A stretch of DNA of 60,650 nt from Candidatus Omnitrophota bacterium (GTDB lineage: Bacteria > Omnitrophota > Gorgyraeia > Duberdicusellales > 4484-171). The first letter of the stretch is position 1; every line of letters starts with the position of its first letter. The notes beneath the pieces were generated by a model that made no database searches, had not been told where the DNA came from, and saw only the letters and a program-made list of their open reading frames with translations. Positions 1 to 8,688 of this stretch are shown in pieces. The position numbers and the translations under genes are program-made. The stretch is taken from contig JAQTOI010000004.1 of NCBI GenBank assembly GCA_028713415.1, forward strand, positions 1-60,650. Reading direction: 5' to 3'.

Positions 1-740
1 GTGTGCGCGCGTATCAATGCCTGAGTTAACGAAGAATCAACCGGAATTATAGATATTTCAGAAAGCGGAATAATAATATCCTTGACCTGGCGCCTTGAGA
101 GTTCAGCCGCGGAATGCACTATTTTTTCTTCGCGAATACCGATAACCCTGGAAGCCCTTGCCTTAGAAGCAATAGCTTTTAACTCATGAATATTCAGTAA
201 ATCGTAGTTGCCTAAAGCGCCGATTTTTTTTGACCCCGTTTCTGTTATCAACTTAACTACTCCTTCGAAGAATGAAACAACCGGAAAAAGTACTCTATAT
301 AAACTCTTCATAATCGGAGATAACTTCAGACAGACCCATTCCCGGTTTTTTAGAGCAAAACTCTTGGGGACAAGTTCTCCGAAAATGATGGTAAAAGCGC
401 TTAAGGGTATAATAAAAAAAATAAGCGACAGAATATCCGCCAAAAGCCGCGATATCCTAAAATGTTGCAGCAAATATGGCGCTAAAATATCAGTGGTGCC
501 TGCGCCACCAACCGCCGCGGCAATAAATCCCACCAATGTGATACAAAGCTGTATGGCCGCAAAAGAAGCCTCTATTTTTTCTTTCATGAATAAGGCATCG
601 TGCGCGCCGCGTTTATTTTCCTGCGCTAGCCCGCGCAGCTTCACGATTGACACAGAAGCCAGAGCCATTTCATAGGCGGCGAACCACGCGTTTAAAACGA
701 GCATGCAAAAAATGATAATAAGCGAATAGGTAAAAACCAT
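1..740 (-). CDS. CNNM (DUF21)-domain hemolysin C/TlyC-like transporter, C-terminus beyond window edge
   Basis: Minus-strand frame open from ATG at 740 to the window edge: MVFTYSLIIIFCMLVLNAWFAAYEMALASVSIVKLRGLAQENKRGAHDALFMKEKIEASFAAIQLCITLVGFIAAAVGGAG...FGELVPKSFALKNRE; typical CNNM motifs. Absent from the ORF track because it is partial. Confidence 0.85.
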   Translation of the reverse strand, partial: MVFTYSLIIIFCMLVLNAWFAAYEMALASVSIVKLRGLAQENKRGAHDALFMKEKIEASFAAIQLCITLVGFIAAAVGGAGTTDILAPYLLQHFRISRLLADILSLIFFIIPLSAFTIIFGELVPKSFALKNREWVCLKLSPIMKSLYRVLFPVVSFFEGVVKLITETGSKKIGALGNYDLLNIHELKAIASKARASRVIGIREEKIVHSAAELSRRQVKDIIIPLSEISIIPVDSSLTQALIRAH

Positions 741-896
741 AGGAATTTATATTTTACCATAAATTTCTTCTAAAATGTGTGTTTTTAACCCAAATAATGC
801 GTTAGCATTATTTGTCGGCGCTCTTGTGTAGCCTGCGGGGTTAAGGGTCGACTCCAAATTTTCCAATGGAAAATTTGGATAAGTCGAGGTTACCAT

Positions 897-996
897 GGAA
901 AAATGCACCTTAACTTTTTGGTACGCTTGTATTCTTGGATAAGCATTGCAACAGCGATAAGTTATATATCAAGCGTACATCCAAAAGCATTTTTCC
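897..996. repeat. long imperfect inverted repeat / structured intergenic hairpin
   Basis: GGAAAAATGC (897-906) pairs GCATTTTTCC (987-996); TTTTGG (916-921) pairs CCAAAA (981-986); TACGCTTG (922-929) pairs CAAGCGTA (970-977). Confidence 0.7.
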
Positions 997-1035
997 GGTT
1001 GAATTAAAAAATGCATTTTTTAGCTTATTGGCAAT

Positions 1036-1066
1036 AAAAAATCCGCCTAAGGGGGCGGATTTTTCA
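1036..1066. terminator. bidirectional Rho-independent terminator
   Basis: AAAAATCCGCCTAAGGGGGCGGATTTTT: GC-rich stem flanked by A and T tracts. Confidence 0.75.
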
Positions 1067-1158
1067 TATAATTATTGCTCTTTTTAAATGGCCGTAAACG
1101 GCCGTTCTTTAGCTTATTCCAACAAGGGCATGGCCTTAAAATCTATAAACGCGATAAA

Positions 1159-1749
1159 TTAGTTTCCGTAGCGAACCCTTAATTCTTCACCGCTTGGTAA
1201 GCTTGAGTAAAACTCTCCCTGCGGCCCCACAAAGCCATTTGCATATCTTACTAACGTAATGGCTGTATAGCCTCCGCTTATCCTGGGAACATTGAGGGTT
1301 ACCGTTTCCCTATCTCCTATTGCCTGTGCTTGTGATGGAACTGCAGCATTAGCTGCAGGCACATACATCACATTCGGTGATACATATTGAGTTACCACGG
1401 GTTGCTGCACCACAACATAGCCGGTGGGACAAGCTTGGTAATAAACATTATCATATTCGTAATAGCGCGTACCTCCTACATAAATAGTCCTGTGCCCACG
1501 CGGCAAGTATGTTACCGTTACTCCTGCTGGCGGTAACACCAGGCCTAAAATGGCTCCAAAAAGTGATGTTCTATAGTACCTGCCTTCATAATAATCGAAT
1601 CTATCGTGCCCGTGCCTGATTTGCTCGTGCCTGCTTCTGCCCCAGTGGTCATCCCGATCACGTGCAAAGGCCACCGTAGAAGCCATACCCATCAAAAGGC
1701 TAACCGCCAAGACTAACGTTACCTTTTTTGAATTATTGATAATACTCAT
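1159..1749 (-). CDS. DUF6515-like exported protein
   Basis: Signal peptide; Tyr/Gly-rich PPAGVTVTYLPRGHRTIYVGGTRYYEYDNVYYQ motif. Confidence 0.7.
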   Translation of the reverse strand: MSIINNSKKVTLVLAVSLLMGMASTVAFARDRDDHWGRSRHEQIRHGHDRFDYYEGRYYRTSLFGAILGLVLPPAGVTVTYLPRGHRTIYVGGTRYYEYDNVYYQACPTGYVVVQQPVVTQYVSPNVMYVPAANAAVPSQAQAIGDRETVTLNVPRISGGYTAITLVRYANGFVGPQGEFYSSLPSGEELRVRYGN

Positions 1750-1957
1750 TTGCCCCCCTTTCTAAAACAATTATTTAATTACTTTCAACCTTTTTCAATA
1801 TTTATTGTATACGTTATTTAAAAAATGTCCATGACTGGAAAACACTTTTTATTGACTTTTTTCAACCAAAGAAGCCTTTTAGCAGAGCTACATCGTAATA
1901 ATAATTAATTTAAAATATGATGTGGCGGCTTGCAAGCGGAGTGGGAAGATGGAAGCC

Positions 1958-2710
1958 TTAATTGTCGCGCGATATTTCCCTGCAAAACCTGGCTATGAAA
2001 AATAAAATACAACCAACGATAAGGTATTTTGTAAAATTATGCAAAATCCGTAATAGGTAATTATTCTTTTTAAGGATTTTAAATTCTTTGACAAAAACAA
2101 TTTCGCAGCCATTGTCTTTCCGCGTTGTGCTTGAACAGCGCTCAGAATTACCCCAATCCTTATGTTTATAATTAACCAAATATCCCTTCATATATATCTG
2201 GTCGCCCTTTTGGACGCTCATGATTTCCCTGTCAATACTTTCGTTCTGTGCCAAAATATGGTTATTTGACAGGCAACTATCGCAATAATCTGAAAAAGTT
2301 TCCGGAGCGTAACCTGGCGCAAATTCCGGATAGCAAGTCCAGGAGCCGTTAGTGAATTTCATTTTCTTATAAATCTGCGTTTCTATATTCTTTCCCCAGA
2401 TAACACATATATCCGCGGTATTAATATAATCTTTCCAGTCTTCGTGCTCATAATCCCAAAATACTTTGCTATGATGATACGAAACAACCAGGCCGTATAG
2501 CTCATATGTATAAATAGGTGTAATGCTGTAATTTATACCTTTAACTTTTACGGTAAAAGGGGGCACGGAAGCCTCAACCTGAATAGGTTCTTGATATAAT
2601 TTTTTAAGTATCTCGCGCTTATCGGGAAGCCTGTCTTTCAATAAGGCTGTCAAAACGAAGATAATTACGCTTATGTAAAGTGTAGCCCTTACCCTTTCAT
2701 TTAGTTCCAT
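1958..2710 (-). CDS. hypothetical protein with N- and C-terminal TM segments
   Basis: 250-aa ORF; hydrophobic N- and C-terminal segments; four or more Cys in the ectodomain. Confidence 0.6.
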   Translation of the reverse strand: MELNERVRATLYISVIIFVLTALLKDRLPDKREILKKLYQEPIQVEASVPPFTVKVKGINYSITPIYTYELYGLVVSYHHSKVFWDYEHEDWKDYINTADICVIWGKNIETQIYKKMKFTNGSWTCYPEFAPGYAPETFSDYCDSCLSNNHILAQNESIDREIMSVQKGDQIYMKGYLVNYKHKDWGNSERCSSTTRKDNGCEIVFVKEFKILKKNNYLLRILHNFTKYLIVGCILFFIARFCREISRDN

Positions 2711-2870
2711 TTATGCTGAATATTTAGGAGCCATCTTAAAAAATTAATTAAAATCGTAAGCCAATTTGTCCGCAAGGCACCTCATTGGGTTAGCCCCTTT
2801 CTGACAGGAATTACGCTTCGGTTAAACCTTGCGAGTGAATTTTCTAATCCGTAAGATTTCTATCTATTTT

Positions 2871-3914
2871 TTAGTATTTAAAAGATTTTATTTTTATGGC
2901 TTCTGCCAATTCATTTCGGGAAATATTTAGCTTGCCGAGGATTATATCCGTTATTTCCGGCTCTTCTTTAGGGTTTTCAGCGTTTAGCATTGCAAGAGCC
3001 TGTTCTCTCGATAACTCACCCATTCTGATTAAATTACTCAATTGGCAAACTCTTCTTGAATATCCAAACCTCTGTTCTCTGATGTAATTGCTAAATCGCT
3101 CTGCCACGCAATCAATATGCTTATGATTCAAGCAACGGCCTTTATCGCAATCGCCGGCTCGCCAGTCTAATTCTTCACTGATAATATTTACAATCTCCTC
3201 TTCGCCTGGTTTTTTAATATAGTATAGCGGAGATATAATTCTTCCAATTCCGCGAAATTTTTTATAGGCTTTAATTAATTTATCTTTATTGTAATAGCCT
3301 ATGAAGCTTCTGAAATCGGATTCGGTAATACCTCCAGAATCTGATAAGATGGTTTTAAACCTGTCAATGTTATAGATATCTTCAGGGGTATATGAGTTAC
3401 GCTCCACTAAAGAATCGCCCCTTAGAATTAACGGTATATTCCAGTCTGCGGCAATTTTACAATAACTATTTTTTAGCCCTATTCCGCAGACCGAACATAA
3501 TTCTCCGGAAACCAATAACACAGCTTTGTATAACTTCATCAGCAAAGCCTGGTTAGGCCTGTAAAATATGTGGTCCACGTTCAATTTCTTTACTGCCGAA
3601 TCGATATTCTGCAATGCAACATTGCTCAAAAAACCGTTGTCAAAAGTGTATGACAATATATTTAAACTATATTTTTTCTTTGCCAGATAAAGGATATAAG
3701 TGCTGTCTTTACCGCCGCTCAAAGGAACTAACGCATCATATTGGCAATTCTGTTTTTCTGCTTTCTCAAAATATTTTACTAATGTATCTTCCCCCATGGG
3801 GGTAAAAGGTGTATATTTATTGCAGTAATTGCAAACTCCTTTTTCATCAAAAAGTATTTTCAGATAGCTTTCAGGTAATATGCACTTTACGCACCTTCTC
3901 ATATCGTTATTCAT
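2871..3914 (-). CDS. PP-loop ATPase, N-acetyl sugar amidotransferase-like
   Basis: MRRCVKCILPESYLKILFDEKGVCNYC N-terminus and SGGKDST PP-loop. Confidence 0.8.
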   Translation of the reverse strand: MNNDMRRCVKCILPESYLKILFDEKGVCNYCNKYTPFTPMGEDTLVKYFEKAEKQNCQYDALVPLSGGKDSTYILYLAKKKYSLNILSYTFDNGFLSNVALQNIDSAVKKLNVDHIFYRPNQALLMKLYKAVLLVSGELCSVCGIGLKNSYCKIAADWNIPLILRGDSLVERNSYTPEDIYNIDRFKTILSDSGGITESDFRSFIGYYNKDKLIKAYKKFRGIGRIISPLYYIKKPGEEEIVNIISEELDWRAGDCDKGRCLNHKHIDCVAERFSNYIREQRFGYSRRVCQLSNLIRMGELSREQALAMLNAENPKEEPEITDIILGKLNISRNELAEAIKIKSFKY

Positions 3915-3947
3915 TTATTATAATATCGCTCCTAAACAAAACCCTTT

Positions 3948-4155
3948 GCAATATATTATCATAGGGGGTTATAAAGTCAAAAACTCCGCGGGTTGACTGC
4001 CTCGCCGGCAAGGTGGGGACTAATTACCGGGAATTTACCCGGAAGGTAAATTCCTCGGCGCCTGGTTGGACGAGTTTTGTAACCCGGCCACCTTAATTTA
4101 ATTATTAAGGAAGGCTTCGCTTGCGAAGGGTTGATGTCGGAAGAAGCGGGAAAAC
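3948..4155 (-). repeat. copy of the ~90-bp repeat interrupted by palindromic inserts
   Basis: Flanking blocks ...gggttataaagtcaaaaactccgcg..., ...ttggacgagttttgtaac... and ttgatgtcggaagaagcggga match the 7541 copy; the extra DNA consists of hairpins. Confidence 0.75.
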
Positions 4156-4193
4156 TATTTATGAACAGAAAACAGCTAGGTACAAAAATATAG

Positions 4194-4736
4194 CTAAAAA
4201 TGTCTCCTTAAAACCCTTCTCTCCAATTCATCTACCTTCCTTTTTAATTCCAGTATAACGTGTTCTCGCCCCGCTATTTCCCTCTGTAATGTTTCTAATC
4301 GTCTTATCTCTTCATGGAGCCCATCCAATATCTTTTTAGATTCAGTGATATCTTCAATGGCCAGGAGAATTATGTTTGGTTTTCCTGATGCTCTGAGGAT
4401 TTGCCTGGCGTTTAGAAGCATTGTGCGTGTGCCAAGGCCAATAAAATCATGTTCAATTTCAAAATTATCAAAACTGGTACTTTTTGGAAGGATGTTCTCC
4501 AGTAACTCTCTTAAGCTTGGAATATCCCATTGGCGGTTTCCTAGGTCATAGATAAGCTGCCCGATAGTCGCCTCAGGTTTTACCTTGAAGATATCGTAAA
4601 AAGAACGATTAACTGAGATTATCTTTAAATCTCCATCCAGAACCACTAAGGGCTCACGCACAGCGTTAATGATACACTCCGCATATTCGCGAGCATCCTG
4701 GATTTCCTGCCCTGTATTTTTTTCTTCATTTTCCAT
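4194..4736 (-). CDS. PAS domain protein with C-terminal coiled coil
   Basis: PLVVLDGDLKIISVNRSFYDIFKVKPEATIGQLIYDLGNRQWDIPSLRELLENILP is PAS-like. Confidence 0.8.
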   Translation of the reverse strand: MENEEKNTGQEIQDAREYAECIINAVREPLVVLDGDLKIISVNRSFYDIFKVKPEATIGQLIYDLGNRQWDIPSLRELLENILPKSTSFDNFEIEHDFIGLGTRTMLLNARQILRASGKPNIILLAIEDITESKKILDGLHEEIRRLETLQREIAGREHVILELKRKVDELERRVLRRHF

Positions 4737-4818
4737 AGTTTCACCACCTATTATGACGTAATTTATTTTTTATAATACCGCTACTCCTTTACTTTGGGGC
4801 GAGATCCTTATTTCTGAA

Positions 4819-5271
4819 TTAGATTTTTTCTTTTGCGATAGCACGAACAATATCTTTCTTTGTAATCACGCCTACTAACTTATTTTTATCTACCACAGGT
4901 AAATAATAAATCTCTTTTTCAATCATTAAAGTAGCAACGTCCTCTATCTCTATGTTAGGATAAATAGTAACTACATCCTTTTCCATGATGCTGGATACTT
5001 TGCTTGCCGTAATCTTTTTTATTTCCTCATTGTACCTATTAGTTCCCAAAGTGAGAAACCCAAGAGAAAGATTGATAAAGGTTGGCAGATGTACTTTTTT
5101 ATCCTGAAAAATCACGCCTTCTTCCTTCACAACTCCCAATAATTTTCCCCTCTTATCTACTACCGGGGCACCGCTTATGTTTTTCTTCATAAATAATTCT
5201 GCCAATTTATGGATGTCCATTTCAGGGCTAACCGTAATAACATTTTTTGTCATTATATCTTTTATCAACAT
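4819..5271 (-). CDS. CBS domain-pair protein
   Basis: Two CBS motifs: MTKNVITVSPEMDIHKLAELFMKKNISGAPVVD and MEKDVVTIYPNIEIEDVATLMIEKEIYYLPVVD. Confidence 0.9.
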   Translation of the reverse strand: MLIKDIMTKNVITVSPEMDIHKLAELFMKKNISGAPVVDKRGKLLGVVKEEGVIFQDKKVHLPTFINLSLGFLTLGTNRYNEEIKKITASKVSSIMEKDVVTIYPNIEIEDVATLMIEKEIYYLPVVDKNKLVGVITKKDIVRAIAKEKI

Positions 5272-5436
5272 AAACCCTCCGTATATTGTAAATATATCAT
5301 TTCCATTTTAAAATCGTAGAAACCAAAAAAACCTTTGTCCGCCTAGCCGCCCGCCTCGCGGCGAGGCCACGGGAGCTATTGGCGGGGCGCAACTGGTATA
5401 TGTCGCAAAGAGGCGGAGAAACTGCCTAATAATCCA

Positions 5437-5850
5437 TTATTCGCCGTATATAGCCGCGATTATCAGGCCTTTGATTGGCATTTCAATCAAGCCTAAAATA
5501 GTCCAGTAAATGACAACACCGGTAGCAACTGTCATAAAAGAATAAGTTGAAAACATTCCGGGCAGCATGCCAATGGCCCATGCACATAATCCGAAAACGA
5601 GGCCTTTGACGAATTTATTTTTTCCAGGGATACCTTTGCGAAACAACGCATAAACGACTACAAGAACTATATTGAGCAGCAAACCTACTATGTAAAATGA
5701 TAAACCGGGTGGGCCATCCATCGGCTTCCAAACATTTGTCGGCTCAAGTTTATACACCCAATTAAATAACCATCCGCAGGTAAGCCCTCCAAAAATCGCA
5801 CCAAATAATGAAATTGCCACCGCAGCAATAAGCATTCTTCCTATCTTCAT
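5437..5850 (-). CDS. small integral membrane protein, unknown function
   Basis: 137 aa with about 4 TM segments. Confidence 0.6.
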   Translation of the reverse strand: MKIGRMLIAAVAISLFGAIFGGLTCGWLFNWVYKLEPTNVWKPMDGPPGLSFYIVGLLLNIVLVVVYALFRKGIPGKNKFVKGLVFGLCAWAIGMLPGMFSTYSFMTVATGVVIYWTILGLIEMPIKGLIIAAIYGE

Positions 5851-5894
5851 AATGCACCTCCATTTTTATTATTTTACCCCAAAGAAAAACCTCT

Positions 5895-5985
5895 GAATTA
5901 TAGTATCACAAAGAGTTATAAAGTCAAAAATTCCCCGCATTGGACGACTTTTGTAAATTTTTGATGTCAGAAGAGGCGGGAAAGG
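5895..5985 (-). repeat. copy of the ~90-bp dispersed repeat
   Basis: gagttataaagtcaaaaattccccgcattggacgacttttgtaaatttttgatgtcagaagaggcggga. Confidence 0.85.
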
Positions 5986-6021
5986 ACGCAATGCATTATC
6001 TGTTCTATCGCTAAAATAAGT

Positions 6022-7533
6022 CTATTTTTCCCTGCCTGATGCTTTTTTAAGGTCTTTAAGAAACTTAAGATCAACTTTATATCCTAAGCTTTCAGCTTTT
6101 TGCACATCTCTCAAGGCTCTAGAATAGTCTTTATTGATAAAATATCCATACCCTCGCATATTATAGGCATCGGCAAAGTTGGGATTAAGTTCTATTGCTT
6201 TGCTATAATCTGACATAGCTTGACTAAGATTATCTTTGTGATGATAAGCAAATCCTCGGTTATAGTAAGCCTTAGCATAGTTAGGGTTGGTTTCTATTGC
6301 TTTATTAAAACACAATATTGCTTGGTCAAGGTTGCCTTCTTTGCCATAAATAATCCCTCGGTTTATTTGGGCATCAACATCATTAGGGTTGATCTGTATT
6401 GCCTTGCCATAATCTAACATAGCTTGGTTAAAGTTATTTTTATTATCATAGGCAAGGCCTCGGTTATAGTAAGCCTGGGCAATGTTAGGATTGAGTTCTA
6501 TAGCTTTGTTACAATAAACAATAGCTTGGTCGGGGTAGCCATTATCTTCTATATAAATTTTAGCATAGTTGGTATATATGACAGGTGTAATAACATAATC
6601 ATCAGTTATGTGGATATTGAAATAAAGAATAGTATTTAGTATTTCTTTTAGCGAATTTGGCCTTATTCCTCTTCGCCATTGTTCTTGAATTTCGTGCACT
6701 TTTTTAGGGCTGATACGGTATTCTTCTTTTAATACATAGTGCTTGCCCTCAAGTTTATAGTATTGGTTGATATCAACATTTTCAAACACCGTATTAAAAA
6801 AATCCAGAAAAAGGACTTGTCGGTTGTCTAGGGGAATATAATTAAAAGCATGAGTAGTGGCAAAAACGGCCTTCACATTAAAATCTAACAGATACAGAGC
6901 GATGGACCCTAGCTGAGAAACTGCAGTACAGGAAACAAGAATGCCTTTTAATTCATTTTTTTTATCTGCGCTTATAGGGCTGATATCAATTACCTGAAAT
7001 ATATCTTCAGTGCTGATACTAGTAACCAATAGCTTAATCAATGGGTGAGGAGATTGGATGTTAAGACAACCTTCTTTTTCGATTAATTTACCCATCTCTG
7101 AAACAAATTGTCTAAGTTGCTCTGGGTGTAATTTTACCTGGGCTGCTTCCTGCTTAAGCCGAGGGAAATCTATTTTAGTTAAAAAAACAATGAGTTCTCG
7201 TTCTATGTCAGGCCAGCTTTGTTCAGGATAACCTAAATGTTCGAGGAGCGCATTAATTTTTTCTGTATTTATACCGCTTGAAGATAAATCGATAGAAGCG
7301 GTTTGAGGCAAAAGTATTTCTTCATTTTTCTTGCTTTGAAGAACCCCGTCAATACTTTCAATCTCATCAAGATAATAGGTTATAGGGATACCCGCTATAT
7401 CCACTTTTACGTAGCTATCTGTTTTTTCAATTATTTTTGCCTCTACAATCTTAACACTTTTTAGTTTTATGGTTTCAGAGAAACAGGGAAGGATAAAACT
7501 AAGAGAGACAATAAGCAATAGAAGTTTTTTCAT
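6022..7533 (-). CDS. TPR repeat protein, exported
   Basis: Signal peptide; repeated NPNxAxAYYNRGxAYxxKxNxxQAxxDYxKAIxxNP TPRs. Confidence 0.85.
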   Translation of the reverse strand: MKKLLLLIVSLSFILPCFSETIKLKSVKIVEAKIIEKTDSYVKVDIAGIPITYYLDEIESIDGVLQSKKNEEILLPQTASIDLSSSGINTEKINALLEHLGYPEQSWPDIERELIVFLTKIDFPRLKQEAAQVKLHPEQLRQFVSEMGKLIEKEGCLNIQSPHPLIKLLVTSISTEDIFQVIDISPISADKKNELKGILVSCTAVSQLGSIALYLLDFNVKAVFATTHAFNYIPLDNRQVLFLDFFNTVFENVDINQYYKLEGKHYVLKEEYRISPKKVHEIQEQWRRGIRPNSLKEILNTILYFNIHITDDYVITPVIYTNYAKIYIEDNGYPDQAIVYCNKAIELNPNIAQAYYNRGLAYDNKNNFNQAMLDYGKAIQINPNDVDAQINRGIIYGKEGNLDQAILCFNKAIETNPNYAKAYYNRGFAYHHKDNLSQAMSDYSKAIELNPNFADAYNMRGYGYFINKDYSRALRDVQKAESLGYKVDLKFLKDLKKASGREK

Positions 7534-7540
7534 ATATTGG

Positions 7541-7627
7541 ATATATTATCACAGAGGGTTATAAAGTCAAAAATTCCCCGTATTGGACGAATTTCGCAAC
7601 TTTTTGATGTCGGAAGAGGCGGGAAAA
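7541..7627 (-). repeat. ~90-bp dispersed intergenic repeat (reference copy) carrying promoter-like boxes
   Basis: Sense: TTTCCCGCCTCTTCCGACATCAAAAAGTTGCGAAATTCGTCCAATACGGGGAATTTTTGACTTTATAACCCTCTGTGATAATATA. Related copies at ~3948-4155, ~5895-5985, ~8107-8150 (truncated). Confidence 0.85.
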
Positions 7628-7649
7628 ATATGCAAGGAACTGGTTATGA

Positions 7650-8093
7650 TTACTTAAACTGCTCCTTTACTTTGGGACGAGTAAAAAAATATAACAATGA
7701 AACTCCAAATGCAATACGAATCATCTCAAAGACTGGAGCTAATGACAATTTCGGATTTACATAACCTTTAAAATGTGTCAAATATGTAAACTGACTATAA
7801 GGTATTATAATAACAAATAGCGGCACAATCACAAAAATAGTCAATTTCCTCGCCCAAGATTTTTGTTTTTTTAATCCAATTCCACCACTAATAAAAATCA
7901 CTCCATACAAGAGCTCCCAAGGTAGGCTCGATGGAAATTTATTATAACCGCTATAGGCTCCACAAACTAAATAGTTTAATACTGCCAATAGGAATGTCGC
8001 TGTTCCCCATGTAATAAGTAAAATTCCAAAAATTTTTATTCCCTTTGATTGATTATTCTCCATACCGCCATTTTTCTTCTTTATTCGAATCAA
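7650..8093 (-). CDS. small integral membrane protein, unknown function
   Basis: 147 aa, about 4 TM helices; start near 8093 or at the downstream MENNQ. Confidence 0.6.
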   Translation of the reverse strand: MIRIKKKNGGMENNQSKGIKIFGILLITWGTATFLLAVLNYLVCGAYSGYNKFPSSLPWELLYGVIFISGGIGLKKQKSWARKLTIFVIVPLFVIIIPYSQFTYLTHFKGYVNPKLSLAPVFEMIRIAFGVSLLYFFTRPKVKEQFK

Positions 8094-8106
8094 AAATCAA
8101 GCACCC

Positions 8107-8150
8107 TCTACAATATATTATCACAGAGGGTTGGAAAGTCAAAAACTCCG
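8107..8150 (-). repeat. truncated copy of the ~90-bp dispersed repeat (promoter half)
   Basis: caatatattatcacagagggttggaaagtcaaaaactccg. Confidence 0.75.
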
Positions 8151-8231
8151 TAACGATGGGCTCTCTCCCGCCTCGTCTAAATATGGGGTAAATTTACGAA
8201 GGAAATTTACCCCAAACTCGACGGGATTCTC

Positions 8232-8311
8232 GCCCTACCCGGGGAGTTTTGCAAAAAAAATACCCCCCATCGAATGATGGAGGGTATAAAGCAAAACTCC
8301 CCGGGTAGGGC
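8232..8311. repeat. 21-bp perfect inverted repeat copying the tRNA-Asn 3' end
   Basis: GCCCTACCCGGGGAGTTTTGC (8232-8252) is the reverse complement of GCAAAACTCCCCGGGTAGGGC (8291-8311), which covers the tRNA-Asn acceptor/T arm; a terminator-like ATACCCcCCATCgaatGATGGaGGGTAT hairpin lies between. Confidence 0.9.
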
Positions 8312-8688
8312 TCGAACCTACGACCTACTGGTTACAGGTATCCCTTAAATTACTTTAAGGCCTGGACTATCTCATCACCATACCCGTATTTAATACGGGG
8401 TTAGGCAGCGGGTATATAGTCTCTGCACATTTAGGTTAAAACTTTCGTTCTAACCACTTAGCTCAGGATTGCCCTTCCATTTGCATGGTGTAGGGGTTCC
8501 CTGAATTAGCCCGCTTTTTCAATCCCGATTTCTCGGGAAAGCTGCCAGAAATAGATCCTTCGACTCGGTCGTCCTATGGACTCCCTCGCTCAGGATCAAT
8601 TTGACTAAGTGCTTTTTCTACGCCTACGGCTTGAAAAACCACAAGTCTCATTGACAGCCAGCCGCTCTACCAATTGAGCTACCGGGGA
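8297..8688 (-). tRNA. tRNA-Asn(GUU), interrupted by a group I intron
   Basis: Exon 1 8654-8688 TCCCCGGTAGCTCAATTGGTAGAGCGGCTGGCTGT plus exon 2 8297-8334 TAACCAGTAGGTCGTAGGTTCGAGCCCTACCCGGGGAG gives a 73-nt cloverleaf with anticodon loop CUGUUAA. CCA not encoded. Confidence 0.95.
8335..8653 (-). other. group I self-splicing intron (IC3-like), between U35 and U36 of tRNA-Asn
   Basis: P/Q/R/S-like core: UAAUUCAGGGAACCCCUA, AAUCCUGAGCUAAGU, GUGCAGAGACUAUAUACCC, AUGAGAUAGUCCAGG; 5' splice after U; terminal omega-G (CCUG^UAACC); IGS candidate GCAGCU pairs with exon GGCUGU through a U.G. Confidence 0.92.

Noticed and set aside
208-675. 155-aa plus-strand ORF
   Set aside because: Antisense to a clear CNNM-domain gene on the minus strand.
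4786-7680. Near-identical 20-mers ctcctttactttgggGcgag (4786) and ctcctttactttgggAcgag (7661)
   Set aside because: One lies in the coding 3' end of the 7650 ORF; too short to distinguish duplication from chance.
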